DNA of 64,000 bases from Metallyticus violacea. Lineage: Eukaryota; Arthropoda; Insecta; Mantodea; Metallyticidae. Positions 21,451 through 32,340 of the stretch are shown here, piece by piece (within the stretch, counting starts at the first letter, position 1; each line of letters begins with the position of its first letter). Under the pieces are notes generated by a model that ran no database searches, was not told where the DNA came from, and was given only the letters and a program-made list of their open reading frames with translations. Made by a program: the position numbers and the translations under genes. The DNA is taken from positions 139,477,001 to 139,541,000 of the forward strand of contig CM060831.1 of assembly GCA_030762175.1 (NCBI GenBank). Direction: 5' to 3'.

Positions 21451-22987
21451 CAGTAAAATCTCTTGCATCCAGCACCAAAATAACTAATGATACCAAAACA
21501 ACAGCATTTTTCAATAAGAAAGGAAAAACAGAAGAAAAACATATCACAGTTTTAGACATGTCATTTTGATGAACTTTTCATTGACTTCTAACAGCATCAT
21601 ACATGCAGCATATGAAGGCAGCTTGGCTTCAGAATAGCGATTGTGATAAAATGGCAGTTGCATACCTGTGGATAGTATATCTAAAGTAAGTTAACCTGCT
21701 GTTGGATAATCGATTCTGTGAAAAACATGTGATATGTTCTTATGTTTAAACACAAGTTGGAGCTGTTGAATAAAATGAAAAAGGGCATTATTGGGACATA
21801 TTTTATGAAATTGAAATTTATTGAAAGTGCTAAGAAAAATACAAACTACAGGTGTCCCACCTATCTGACCCAGGCCATTTTAGGTGCACCTCCTCACGAT
21901 TACAAAAATTTTAATATAATAATGGTTTTTGTACTAACCCTCTATCTAAATTCTAAATAATTAAATAAATTACAAAATTTCCAGCCTGATTACATCAGAC
22001 CGCAACCTCAGCTAGCAGTAGCCTAATGGGATTCCAGGGGACTAAAATAAAATATTTCAATTACTCTACCTGTACTATTATTTTATCAGCTAGCTACAGT
22101 CTCTACAAAATACTAATTCTTTTATTTCTCAAACACCTATTATAATGAAATTTGAATTTAATAACATGCTAAGAAAATATAACATTTAATTTCGTGTCGG
22201 AACCAATACAGTGAAGCAACCTATTATGTTCTTAATTACCTAGTGAGTCGATTTAATAATCTTATGCTCAACTTACTGTTGAATTATGCAGGCTTTTGCC
22301 TGCGAAACTAGTTTTGCATAATTTAACAGTAAGTGGAGCATAAGATTATTAAATCGACTCACTAGGTAATTAAGAACATGCTAAGAAAAATTTAAATGCA
22401 AACTACAGCGGGATCTCCATCTATCTTTAGTAGTAGCCCCTCACAATTACACCTTTTGATACAATTATACTAACATCTTTATCTAAATTTTAGATAGTTA
22501 AACAAACTACAAAATTTCCACAATGATTGCATCAGATCTCAGACCCCAGTTCATCACATAGTTTATGAAAGAATCATTGCAGGCTCAACTTCACCTTCTT
22601 AATAGTTGCAATTGGTTGCAATGTTGGCTACTCTGATCTTCATATTATATGGCCACCAATTAACATTGTCATCAGATAAGCAATTTTAGTGTGTGTTTTA
22701 TTATGAACCAAAATTTCATTTTTAAAAATCCACTGACCACCTATCCATCTGACATCTGTCACTGCTAAGTGTAACTGAATTCATATGTCTATGAGGACCT
22801 GAAAGAGACAATTGCTGACAAGTAAAATGCCTAAGAAGAAGAATGAAAAATGCTCAATTTTGCATGGAAAGTATGCTTATGCAGTATATTTTCACATATT
22901 CTGTTAAATATTTTCCAGTTATCCTCGCAAATTGGTTATCCAATACCGACTTTGTCCCATAGTTGATGGATATTAGAGATTTTACTG
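21451..22987 (+). mobile_element. Pogo/Tigger-like DNA transposon remnant
   Basis: Left end CAGTAAAATCTCTTGCATCC and right end ggatattagagattttactg are inverted copies (CAGTAAAATCTC in both). TA flanks each side (21449-21450 and 22988-22989). A frame at 21742 starts MFKHKLELLNKMKKG, like the KLELLNKIEKG start of the jerky/Tigger DNA-binding domain. An internal block (21829-21995) is repeated, diverged, at about 22381-22550. A PLE hairpin is inserted at 22178-22374. Non-functional. Confidence 0.7.
22178..22374 (+). mobile_element. Short palindromic PLE element, almost only a hairpin
   Basis: Two 65-bp arms (22226-22290 and 22315-22379) are inverse copies with about two mismatches, around a 24-base loop. 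The junction GCAGGC-TTTT-GCCTGC-GAAAC is stem II plus the 3' box of the hammerhead core of the PLE at 57259-57287, but the CTGANGA box is missing. The 15-bp repeat aacatgctaagaaaa lies at 22163-22177 and 22375-22389, so it inserted as a unit; the outermost bases are shared between element and target. It is nested in the pogo-like element. Confidence 0.8.
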
Positions 22988-23139
22988 TATTGCAAGTTTA
23001 AAGTTTAATTGAAACATATTTAATGGATATTTTCATATAGTTATCTTTTAACTTAATTTATTTGACTACAAAGAAATTAAGATGGGAGAATAGTACTAAT
23101 AATATAAACTATTCATTTGCTAATTTTTGTTTCATATAG

Positions 23140-23213
23140 CAAGTTTGGCAGAGCTAGATTTTGGTCTTCTCATTGAAGCAACAATAACATCAACAGAAGA
23201 ATTCATGGAGTGA
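23140..23213 (+). CDS. Terminal coding exon of the + strand gene
   Basis: After acceptor tttgtttcatatag, the carried G plus CA gives Ala. The reading is ASLAELDFGLLIEATITSTE then EFME and stop TGA at 23211-23213. The phase agrees exactly with exon 16438-16509, and the acidic C-terminus is short. The visible exons encode roughly 435 residues of the protein's C-terminal part. The 3' untranslated region probably extends several hundred bases or more; an AATAAA occurs at 25593-25598, but the true end is unknown. The protein is not recognised. Confidence 0.87.
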
Positions 23214-23512
23214 AATTGAACCACTGGTTCATATGTTTCTGCTTCAGTCATCAGATCCTTTTTTGTTATGTTTTGTGTAATTTTATTTTGTTAACATGTG
23301 CAGTCCTAATGTGCAGAGCCAAGTATGTTAAATGGGAGTCCAAAGAGAGATTTAGAAATTTAACATAGAACAAATTAGCTTTTATTTGGCATGTGCTGTA
23401 CTTAGTTATGTGCTAAAGTAATTAAATTTTTAAGGTCTTTTGAAAATATAATTAATAATTATGAGAAATATGCTTTAAATGTTTCAGATTTAAAATTTTT
23501 ATTATTGATATA

Positions 23513-24490
23513 CAGTATAACCCCTATTTAGCATTTTTACAGGGATCTGACATTTGTTTTTATCTAATGAGGGTTTTCAACAAAATGCATAAATTTTTTA
23601 TAAAGCATTGACTGTATGTACCAAAATACATTTTTTACGTAACAATTACACAAGTAGATACAGACCCTACATGTTGTATTGCAGTTATACATCCTTTTAT
23701 ATGGCATAAACCTACAGTCCAAGAGTACAATTTCCTAGCATTTATACTATAATGTCAAACATTCACCAAAAAAATTATATTTTAACAGCAACACAAGAAG
23801 TTACTTTGCCCATTTTCACTGCGCCTCATTTTTTAAAATAATCAAAGGTGGTAGTTTCCTTTTTTAGCACTGTTGCATTTTAAGTTCAAAATGTCCATCT
23901 CTTAACTGGTTTACTGCCTCTATAACATAGTTATTCATTTTAAATGAAGTGATAAATAGTAGAATAATGTCTACATTGGCAACATCTTCATAGAATGTTG
24001 ATTTTATTTCTTCATCCCCATCATCTTCATCATTCTGCTTCATTTTTTTTTTTTCACCGTCATAATAAACTTTATTGAAGTTGGCTCTGATTTAATTGAA
24101 ACAATGTGCATTAACAAACAGAGCCAAGTTGATATTCATGCTACACACTACAATAAACTACCAAACACCAATACTAACTGACATTATGATGCTAAAGTGC
24201 AAACAAAGCCAGCAAGCATATATGGCATTGGTTTGAGTGGTATTTTTGGCTATGCTCAGTCTGATCTTCAGTATTCCACAACATTTGTATCTGCAACTGC
24301 TGCATTCAGCTAGGGTTGGGTATATTATATCAACGTTTTCTTTCACTAAATACGAGTTTTGCACCAGTGCATATTATGCTAAATTTAACATGAAATTACT
24401 AGCTCATATGGAATAATTTTTGGGACTCAAAATTTCTTGCTTAAATGGGTTAATGTTAAACCAAGATCATGAAAAATCAGGGTTATACTG
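23513..24490. mobile_element. Pogo-like DNA transposon or MITE, about 0.98 kb
   Basis: Left end CAGTATAACCCCTATTTAGC and right end tcagggttatactg are inverted (CAGTATAACCC), each bounded by TA (23511-23512 and 24491-24492). No transposase could be read. It lies just after the stop codon of the + strand gene and may form part of its 3' untranslated region. Confidence 0.7.
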
Positions 24491-24492
24491 TA

Positions 24493-26187
24493 ATTTGATT
24501 ATCATGTTTTAAAATTAGATGCTTTCCAACTCCTGGGAAAGCATCTTTCGGATTTGAACAGGATAAGAAATTTGGGTTAAATTAAATTAATTTTCTGGTG
24601 GAGGGGGGGGGGGAATTACATTTTATGAGCACATGAAATCCCTATTTGCAGTTGCAGTTTTTGTGCTTAATTAATTTCTGGCATTCACATATTTTAAATC
24701 TCCACATATTCCATTATTGTACATTAAAGTTTTTGTTAAATGTTACTGTTATGTATTGAAATTTGACTAGATATCTAAGAAGTTTACACAAATTGTTTTA
24801 GTGGTGCATTACTAGAGATAAGTGCTGTCTTTGATCGATAATTTGTGTTTATGTGTGCTGCATTGTAAGTTCATGTCTGTTAGAATTTTACACATGTATA
24901 GCATGTTCAAATTTTAGATGAATTTTGTTACTGTTGTATTTTTAATTTTTTACAATGAGTTTGTTGTCACTCAAGCAAGAGGCCCAAACTGTCCACTAAT
25001 GTCCCAAGCAACACATGCTTTTCTCTTTATGGAGCTTGGAACTATCAGCTATGTAATCTACCATGGAAAGTGACTAAGGAATGTTTTTTTTTATCATACT
25101 ACAATGTGGAGCTTCTCCAGTCAAATCTCTTGCCAATGTTTGATTCTAGACAAACTACATGTAGATAAATAATATTTTGATTGCTCCTCCTACAAACTGT
25201 GTATAAAAAAAAAAGAGAAGAAAAAGAGTATCAGGTAATGTTGGTGCATACAATATGTGGAATTCCAAGATATGTAGTTTGGAGAAGTATGGAAACCCTT
25301 TCTCCCAATACCCATAGAAGCTTGAATGTACTCTTGAGTCTGGTGCATTTTGTAAGTTGATGTCAGGGTAAAGTTTTTCAGTTTGGGCTCTCTTGTATGT
25401 TTGAATATCATCTAAGATTTCTTAATAGTTTCACTATGGTGATGGATTCAAATATTTAATAATATTTTACAGTTTTTTATAGGTGACTACTTCATTGTTA
25501 ATGATTCCCATTTAGTGGTTTTAAAAAGATTAAATACAAATGTAATTAAAAATTTACTTTTAAGTCAGTTTGAATTTATTGTGAGCCCTAAAAATAAAGG
25601 GTATCAATAGATAAATCCTAATTTGTATTTGATCTTTCCTCAAGTACTGCCAAAATTATGAATAAAATAATTATTTAATGTATCATTTTATTTCACAAAC
25701 TGAATATGTGTGCTATGATGAAAGAATTATCACTAATATTAGCAGCTTTTGGTGCTGCTATCAAAAGTTACTTGGTGTTCATCTTCTGACTGTTTGTAAG
25801 AATTACCATACTCAAGTTGACTCAATTACATTAAGTTAATACAACTTATACCTAAGCCCCTGGTATTCCAGAGTGATAATCAAAGCATCTATTAACTGTA
25901 GCAGATGGATTTCAGAGTAAAGTGTGTTCGTCATAGTTGCTGCAACTAACTCCCAAATTAATGCAATTATACATGTGCAATATTATTGTGAAACTCTAGT
26001 ACATGTACATTTTTATGCACTCAACTTCTAAGTTTTAAATATATTGTATTTGTAGTGTTCTAGACAAACTCAACACTATTTTACAAAGAATCTGCAAAAT
26101 ATAATTAAGCTATAGAAGTTTTGTGTGCATAATTTAACAATGCTGCAATTTTCAGAAATATACTAAATTTTGAGCAAAATATGCCTT
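24493..26187. other. Region downstream of the + strand gene, no further gene seen
   Basis: AT-rich, with a G run at 24601-24612 and an AATAAA at 25593-25598 that could end the upstream transcript. Nothing else could be supported. Confidence 0.4.
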
Positions 26188-26223
26188 TATGAGGGTGTAT
26201 CAAAAATAACCAAGCTAATTTTA

Positions 26224-26960
26224 TAACTAATCCGGGTTTGAGAACATTCGGTTCTCATCATCAGCTAAAATTCACCTGTTGGATAATTTGTTGAGCTGTG
26301 GGAATGTGTATTCTGCTCTGGTGGTGGTGTGATAAACTTGTAATTTACGTTTTCATCCCTGGCAGTACCAAAGTTCATTAGACTGTCTTTATATTTGTCC
26401 CAGGTTGCTAGTTCCGTAGGTCCTTGTACTGATTTTAATAGATTTAATGTTAAAAACTTGCTGATAGACAATGTTAATGATAGTATTCCACAAGAGAAAA
26501 AATCAGGTATTTACAAAATAAATTGTGCAGAATGTGAAAAAAATCTATATTGGAAAAGCAAAGAGAAACATAGGCACATGTTTAAAGGAACATAAAGTAC
26601 AAGCAAATAGAGAAATCAGCAGTAGCATATCATTTTTGGACACAAAATTCATGACATAATAAATAAAGCAAAATTATTATCATTACAAGGACCTGCGGAA
26701 TTAGCAAACTGGGAGAAAATCTACATCTACAAATATAAAGACTCTCTAATAAACTTCGACACTGCAGGAATGAAAACATAAACTACAAGTTTATCACACC
26801 ACCACCAGAGCAGAATACACATTCCCACAGCTGAATGAATTATCCGACAGTTGAATTTTAGCTGATGATGAGAACTAAATGTTCTCAAAAGCCATTCTAT
26901 ACATTATGACAAGTAAGTGAAGCATTAAGAGTGTGTAGTTCAAGTAAATCTTACAATAAT
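26224..26960 (+). mobile_element. Penelope-like element remnant with GIY-YIG and two hammerhead-like cores
   Basis: The left end (to about 26400) is in reverse and the rest forward, so both ends show the same terminal sequence. The forward part encodes IPQEKKSGIYKINCAEC, a GIY-YIG nuclease start. The next block reads YWKSK only because of one extra A near 26540; in the other frame it is IYIGKAKRNIGTCLKEHKV. The C-terminus reads LANWEKIYIYKYKDSLINFD. Hammerhead-like cores sit at 26864-26236 (-) and 26862-26890 (+): the minus core spans 26264-26236. In both the GAAAC box is changed (CAAAC, AAAAG). Confidence 0.8.
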
Positions 26961-27226
26961 ATCAATTATATAATATATAATAACTTTATTTCATTCAAAT
27001 TCCCTTATAAACTTTCAACATATTCCACCTCTGATGAAATAAAACTATTCCAAAAATTTATCCATTGTTCAAAACACTTGATTCTTTTTAGATATCTGTT
27101 CAGAATACCTATGACAACATGCTCAGTTTCTTATCACTTTCAAAATGGCAACCATAAAGCTTCTTTTTCACTTATGGGAAGGGATGAAAGTCACAAGATG
27201 TGAGATCTAGAGAATAAGGTGGGTAA

Positions 27227-27480
27227 AAACGCGGGTTCGAACCCGGCCAGGACCGATGGATTTTTTCGGGCGTAAAAATTCTAAGTATGGCTTCCTTCGG
27301 AAGGGAAGTAAAGCCATGGGTCCCGTGTCGTACATTTGCGGCACGAAAAAGAACCTCAAGCCTGAAAGAGAGGCCTCTGAGCAAAATTTGTCGGCCGTTT
27401 CACGCCCTGAGTTGAATGGGACGCTGATGACCTGAGCTGTTAAAGAGCGTCCTTAAATAAATCAATCAAAAAAAAAAAAA
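27227..27480 (+). mobile_element. SINE-2, 5'-truncated, with 11-bp target duplication
   Basis: The copy begins inside the tRNA-like head just before the B box (GGTTCGAACCC, 27234-27244) and then follows the full-length copy at 17273 closely to its poly-A tail. The direct repeat aaggtgggtaa lies at 27216-27226 and 27481-27491. 5' truncation with a target duplication and A tail is the signature of LINE-driven retrotransposition. Confidence 0.93.
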
Positions 27481-27637
27481 AAGGTGGGTAAGGCATAACT
27501 CCGATGCCAATTCTTTGATAATGTCTTTAGTTACTTGGGCTTGAGGGGCTGATGCATTAGATTCATCCCATCCTGACAAGATATAGTTGCTTCTTAATGA
27601 TTTTTCTTATCAAGTGGTTCTTTTATTATATCACAAC

Positions 27638-27661
27638 AATAATAATAATAATAATAATAAT
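27638..27661 (+). repeat. (AAT)n microsatellite
   Basis: About eight AAT units inside the mariner-type element. Confidence 0.9.
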
Positions 27662-28118
27662 GCATGATGTTAGCAATCTCTGCAATTGCTGTATGAGTTT
27701 TCTTTCACAATAACATAAATTGTGTTCACGTTAGCTTCAGTTATTTTTCTAGGACAGAGAAGCTTTAAGATCTTCATGACTCTCCTCGATTTGTTTATAC
27801 CACTTGAAGACTTGTGTTTTGCCTAATGCAAGCCCTTTATAAGCTTGCAGAATCATTTCCAAGATCTGCGTAGAATTTTATCTAGTAGAACACAAATATT
27901 AGTTGCTGCACATTCCTGCAACTTCAATTCTGTATTGGATATACATTCAGCTTTTAACTCCCAAATGTATAATGTTGCATGAATGGCACCCACAGCACTG
28001 CTTCAAACTGATAGATGAAGGCTTCACCTTTCAGCTTTTAGGAGTCATCGAGTTCCAAAGCGGTTTATTTAAATGCAATAAAATTGGTTTAGTTATTTTT
28101 TTTTTGTATACCCTCGTA

Positions 28119-29500
28119 TAATGGTGTGTATCTTTTAGCATTTTCCCCATATGCTATGCACCCCTAATTGACAGTGGCAGAAAGGAAATTCCTTTCTGAA
28201 ACTAGGATACGAACAGCACCCATAAGGTGGGCATATATCATGCAAAGGAGATAAAGGGATGACAAGTGGAAATGAATTGCCAATGAAGGTCTTAACTGAA
28301 TTAAACCTACAAACTTACTGCCATGGGGTGAAAAATTCTCATGATATGCTTAGAAATTGAATTCAGGGTTCCTGGAATATGAGCCAAGACTGTTGGGCTG
28401 GCCATATCTTAGCATTTAACTTATAAGTGGGTGAGCTTTTTGGCATTTATGTGCAATATTTCCATTTGTAATGGGTAAAATTATTTATTCATAAACAAAA
28501 TAGGAAATTTAATGCAATGAAATGAAAACGCAAAGAAATATCTAAGGTTGGTTAGTATTTTTCTCTCATTTATTTTTACAAATACTAGTTTTGAGGACCA
28601 TTAATCTCATGCTTTGCATTATTGACTGATAGTATCACAATGCCTTTGTATGTGCCATTTCTTGCTTGTTGCCACAAGAGGAAAGAGGCAACATTTAATA
28701 GGAGAAGTGCATGATAATACATGGTAACTAGTCTTAAAATATAAATACATTAATGTAGTGAAATTTGTGAAAAACACCAGCTAACTTTTGGGTCTCTGTA
28801 TATCAGAATATTGAATATAAAGTATACCTAAATAAAAGTAATGTGATTGTGACTGTTAGGTATATCTTCCCAGAAATGCCAGCTTTAAGAACATGGCATA
28901 AAATCTTTAGTTACCAAGCCTTATTATTTTCAAATAAATCTAATGTGCAATAGAATTTACTGTGATAATGAAAGTATGTAAATGAAATTGTACTGTTTAA
29001 TTTGCTGATCATATTTTGCTATGTAGCAGGATATGAAAAATTGTTTTAACATTTTAGACATCATAGATTATAGTATTATTAATGTATTTGTTTTCTGCAT
29101 TTAGCAGCAAATTTTAAAGCACTGCTGCACTAGTTTGCTGTTGAAAATTGTTTTTGCACCTGTGTGTCATATTTACGTCCTTTGTTTCTTGATTTAAAAA
29201 AGGAATTTAAGGACAAGTACTACTATGTTATGTTTAAAAAAGTCATGAATAAATCAAGCTGAAAAACTATATTTGTTAATTATTTTTTATCACTTATAAA
29301 TAAACTGAATCCAAAGGGTAGTAATATCAGCTAGTTATTATTTGCTATCCATTCATATAAGAGTCTTGAAGTTCAACATTAAAGCTATAGAGCATTAACA
29401 CAAATTGCATAATAGTTCCATAGAAAAAAATATATCAAGAGAATCATTACAAATTTTGAGAAACATAAAAATGAAAGTTGAGTAATTGAAAATAAACATA
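28119..29500. other. Intergenic DNA, nothing recognised
   Basis: AT-rich. No exon with paired splice sites, RNA gene or repeat family was found. Confidence 0.4.
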
Positions 29501-29502
29501 GC

Positions 29503-29564
29503 AAGGTTAGATTGCTTATGAGTAAAGAGCAGGAAGGTTAGATTGCTTACGAGTAAAGAACAGG
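29503..29564 (+). repeat. 31-bp tandem duplication
   Basis: The unit aaggttagattgcttatgag continues to gtaaagagcagg. It is repeated once with two base changes (29503-29533 and 29534-29564). Confidence 0.9.
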
Positions 29565-29829
29565 TTCATATACAGTAAAATGGAAAAATAGGACATAAAA
29601 CCAGGATATATGCTGTAAAAAATAAAAGTTGCACAAATTGAGTAAAAAACTTATTTTATTTCAATGAACTTACCATTATTGGTAATTTGATAACTTACAT
29701 ATTTAATTACATATGTAAATAACTAAATCCCTTAAAAGTTTATAAATTTGTATTAAAGAAAGATGCAATAAATAGCAATAATATACTATCATATTTTCAA
29801 TGCAACAAAGGTTCCCCCCTTCTGGGATG

Positions 29830-30145
29830 AAAATCATGAAATAGAAAAAGGCATCTCTTTATTAAAAGCTGTTCAACATCCCAAGAAACTTGACATACAG
29901 GAAAATATTAAAGGCATTTCTTTATTAAAAGCTGTTCAACATCCCAAGGAACTTGACATATGGGAAAATATTTTCATAAAGAAATATGAACTCATGAATT
30001 TCGACATATTTTGTACAAGTTCATCAACAGACCACCAGATTCACCACAATCGCCTACCTTTTCAAACCTAATATGATCCACCATGCACCAGTCATTCAAC
30101 AGTTGAAATGTGAGCGAAGGTCTCAAGAAACATGTTAAGAATGTT
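29830..30145 (+). mobile_element. PLE C-terminal remnant with in-frame duplication
   Basis: The reading ISLLKAVQHPKELDIWENIF then IKKYELMNFD matches the C-terminus of the other PLEs here (LLKSVQGPTELATW...KYKDSLMNF). A 63-bp segment is duplicated in frame (29848-29910 and 29911-29973). A worn hammerhead-like end follows near 30103-30132 (GTGAG, loop, TCTCA, then GAAAC). It belongs to a more diverged PLE lineage than the 26 kb copy. Confidence 0.6.
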
Positions 30146-30853
30146 TTATTATTGTATCAATGTTTTAAATGTTTTTAACTCAGATTGCTTCCATGTTAAT
30201 TGGAAGAGAAGCAACAGAAGTGTTTTTAGCATTTTAAAATGTTTTACTTACTGGAAATCTTTTTTGTTATACATAAGAATATTGAGGCATAGCTTTACTA
30301 ATTTCTGCAAGAGTTATAATAAACTACACTATATTTCTCCAAATTCTCAACTAATAAGCTTTTTCTGTTATCCATGAGAATGCTTTTAAATAACAAAAGC
30401 TTATTTCAACATCAAAGTATGTTATGGGACAATACTACGCACTGAAATTTCTGATGCTTTAGCTTGTGAGTTGATTATATACTGTTATTCTCCACTTAGT
30501 GATATTATTTGGCAGGACATTTCTTGTGAACTCTGTTTACATCCTTGGCTGCTAGTCAACTGGCAGGTTATCTGAATTGCACCTTTGATGCCTCCAGTGG
30601 GAGGTTACAAAATTTTGTAATTAAACTGTCATCAGTTGGAATTTCAAAATTCATCAATTTTTCTTAATTAGCTGTTTTTCCACAAGTTAAATTCCAATTG
30701 TAGTTTTGCTGATTTTAACAATTTTTATTTATTTTTTATTTCATGATACATTTTGCAAAAAGGTTGGCCACAGCTGATTTATCTGTATATATATTTGATA
30801 TTCCTGAATCTTTTAAGTCTGATATTTACATTTCTTTTTGCCTATATAATGTA
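30146..30853. other. Intergenic DNA, nothing recognised
   Basis: An 81-codon + strand frame (30132-30377) has the composition of random AT-rich sequence. No feature could be supported. Confidence 0.4.
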
Positions 30854-32004
30854 CAGGGTGATCCATTTGGGTATTGATAAATTAAAACACTGTAAAACAT
30901 TTGCTACTGAACTTTATATTTCAAACTTTGTATACAGAACGTTCAAAGATGGGAGATTTCTCGGAATGCTACATGGCCCTCATTGCACACTCTCCACAAC
31001 TCATAACAGTAGTGCAATTCAGTGCTTGCAAAGAATGCTCCATACACTTTATTAAGGCTCACTTCACATGTTAACTTTTGGACTTATCTTTCAAGCCCGT
31101 AGGAGACATGTGGATTTTCTCTTGTCCAAATAATGCAGTTGTAAGTGTTTTACTCCCCTATTGATATATCTGTAAACACCTGTTTGTTTAAGAAGCCATC
31201 ATCTTCAATCCATTGGCACATTGTGGATGCAAAATTGACTTTATGAACCTCATCACGTAAGACTTGTAGATGTAAGTGATATGGGTACAGTTCCAGGTAC
31301 TTTCGAACAATAGGCTGACAGGATGTAGATGGTACATTCCTCTCTGCTGACAATCATTTTTAACTTTTTATAGGGCTCCTTGTCATGGCTTCAGAGATAG
31401 CTGCTTCTCATACTGGGTTTGGTGACCTCCTGCATGCTTTATGACACAAAAACTGTTTCTACAAATGTTTGATACCACAACATTATGGAATCTTATTTAA
31501 GTACATTATGCACACCATACTCACATCAAAATATTTAACTCTCTCAAACTTAGCATATCAAAGAATGCATTGCGCTTGTTCTTGATTTGTAGCTCCATTT
31601 TAACCATCTACCATTTTCATGTATCATTATGCATTGTTGATTTTCATTCTTGCCATATATGGAAACTCCCACCTTTTAAGCAAAATATTATCAGCAAGAA
31701 ATGTCTCCTATTATCATATTAGCTTTTATAGTAATATTTAATATTACCCAAATTTTTGTTAATTGTTGATTTGGTTTGTTTACGGATGCTCTTTAATATC
31801 TCAGGTCATCAGCGTCCCATTCAAATCAGGGCATGAAACGGCTGACAAATTTTGCTCAAAGGCCTCTTTTTTTCAGGCTTGAGGTTCTTTATCGTGCCTT
31901 AAATGAACGATACGGGACCCACATCATTACTTTCCTTCCGAAGGAGCCATACTTAGGAATTTTATGCCTGAAAAAAATCAATATTACCCAAATGGATCAC
32001 CCTA
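30854..32004 (-). mobile_element. Tc1/mariner-superfamily transposon with clear terminal inverted repeats
   Basis: Left end agggtgatccatttgggta (30855-30873) and right end tacccaaatggatcaccct (31985-32003) are perfect inverse copies. The - strand has LYPYHLHLQVLRDEVHKVNF then CQWIEDDGFLNKQVFTDIS (31310-31155). This is the segment between the helix-turn-helix and the first catalytic Asp of an IS630/Tc1-like transposase, of the type whose C-terminal half occurs at 36.5 kb. A SINE-2 is inserted at the right end. Without it the element is about 0.9 kb and internally deleted. Confidence 0.82.
31754..31979 (-). mobile_element. SINE-2 inserted in a transposon's inverted repeat
   Basis: A 5'-truncated - strand SINE-2 (from gattttttt at 31979 leftward, through ctcaagcctgaaaaaaag, to its A-rich tail). 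It is flanked by the 14-bp duplication aatattacccaaat at 31740-31753 and 31980-31993. The right copy overlaps the transposon's right inverted repeat, so the SINE came later. Confidence 0.9.
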
Positions 32005-32059
32005 TATATTTTATTATAGTCTGAATAATTAAACTGATAGATACATGATTTCTTTACTG

Positions 32060-32340
32060 GGGGAATTTTTTCAATGATTTGATGTTTTGAGATTCTTTAT
32101 ATTTTTCTTGTGCTGTAGAGTCAAGATGATGTAAAATTCTTTTAAAAAGTTTTTAAATTTTTGAAAAGCCCATGGGTGATATGTGAATTTTGTGTACTTA
32201 AGTTTTTCTTTCACTAATGATAGTGTAATCACTTCCTTTAACTTTTCCTTATCCTTTTTATCCACCAGTGCTTTACTAAAGCCATTGCATTCTGCAATTT
32301 TGGTTTTATTCTTTATTGTAATCTGTTTTGTTTAAGCAGG
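32060..32340 (-). pseudogene. Penelope-like ORF fragment
   Basis: The - strand reads KYTKFTYHPWAFQKFKNFLK then EFYIILTLQHK. The PLE at 57.0 kb reads MKFTYHPWATKKFQKILREF then GFTLSPVNK, so the two are the same protein region, just upstream of GIY-YIG. No nuclease motif follows here. Confidence 0.65.

Larger units (their letters stand above)
26190..28116 (-). mobile_element. Mariner-type transposon carrying a nested PLE and a nested SINE
   Basis: The left end tgagggtgtatcaaaaataa and right end (reverse complement cgagggtatacaaaaaaaaa) are inverted repeats that both continue into aattaac/ccaattttta-like sequence. TA lies at 26188-26189 and 28117-28118. On the - strand the C-terminal transposase reads QAQVTKDIIKELASEL (around 27520), then, across the SINE, SLDLTSCDFHPFP, a decayed SPDLAPSDYHLFP. 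Without the PLE (26224-26960) and the SINE (27227-27480) it is just under 1 kb. Confidence 0.75.
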
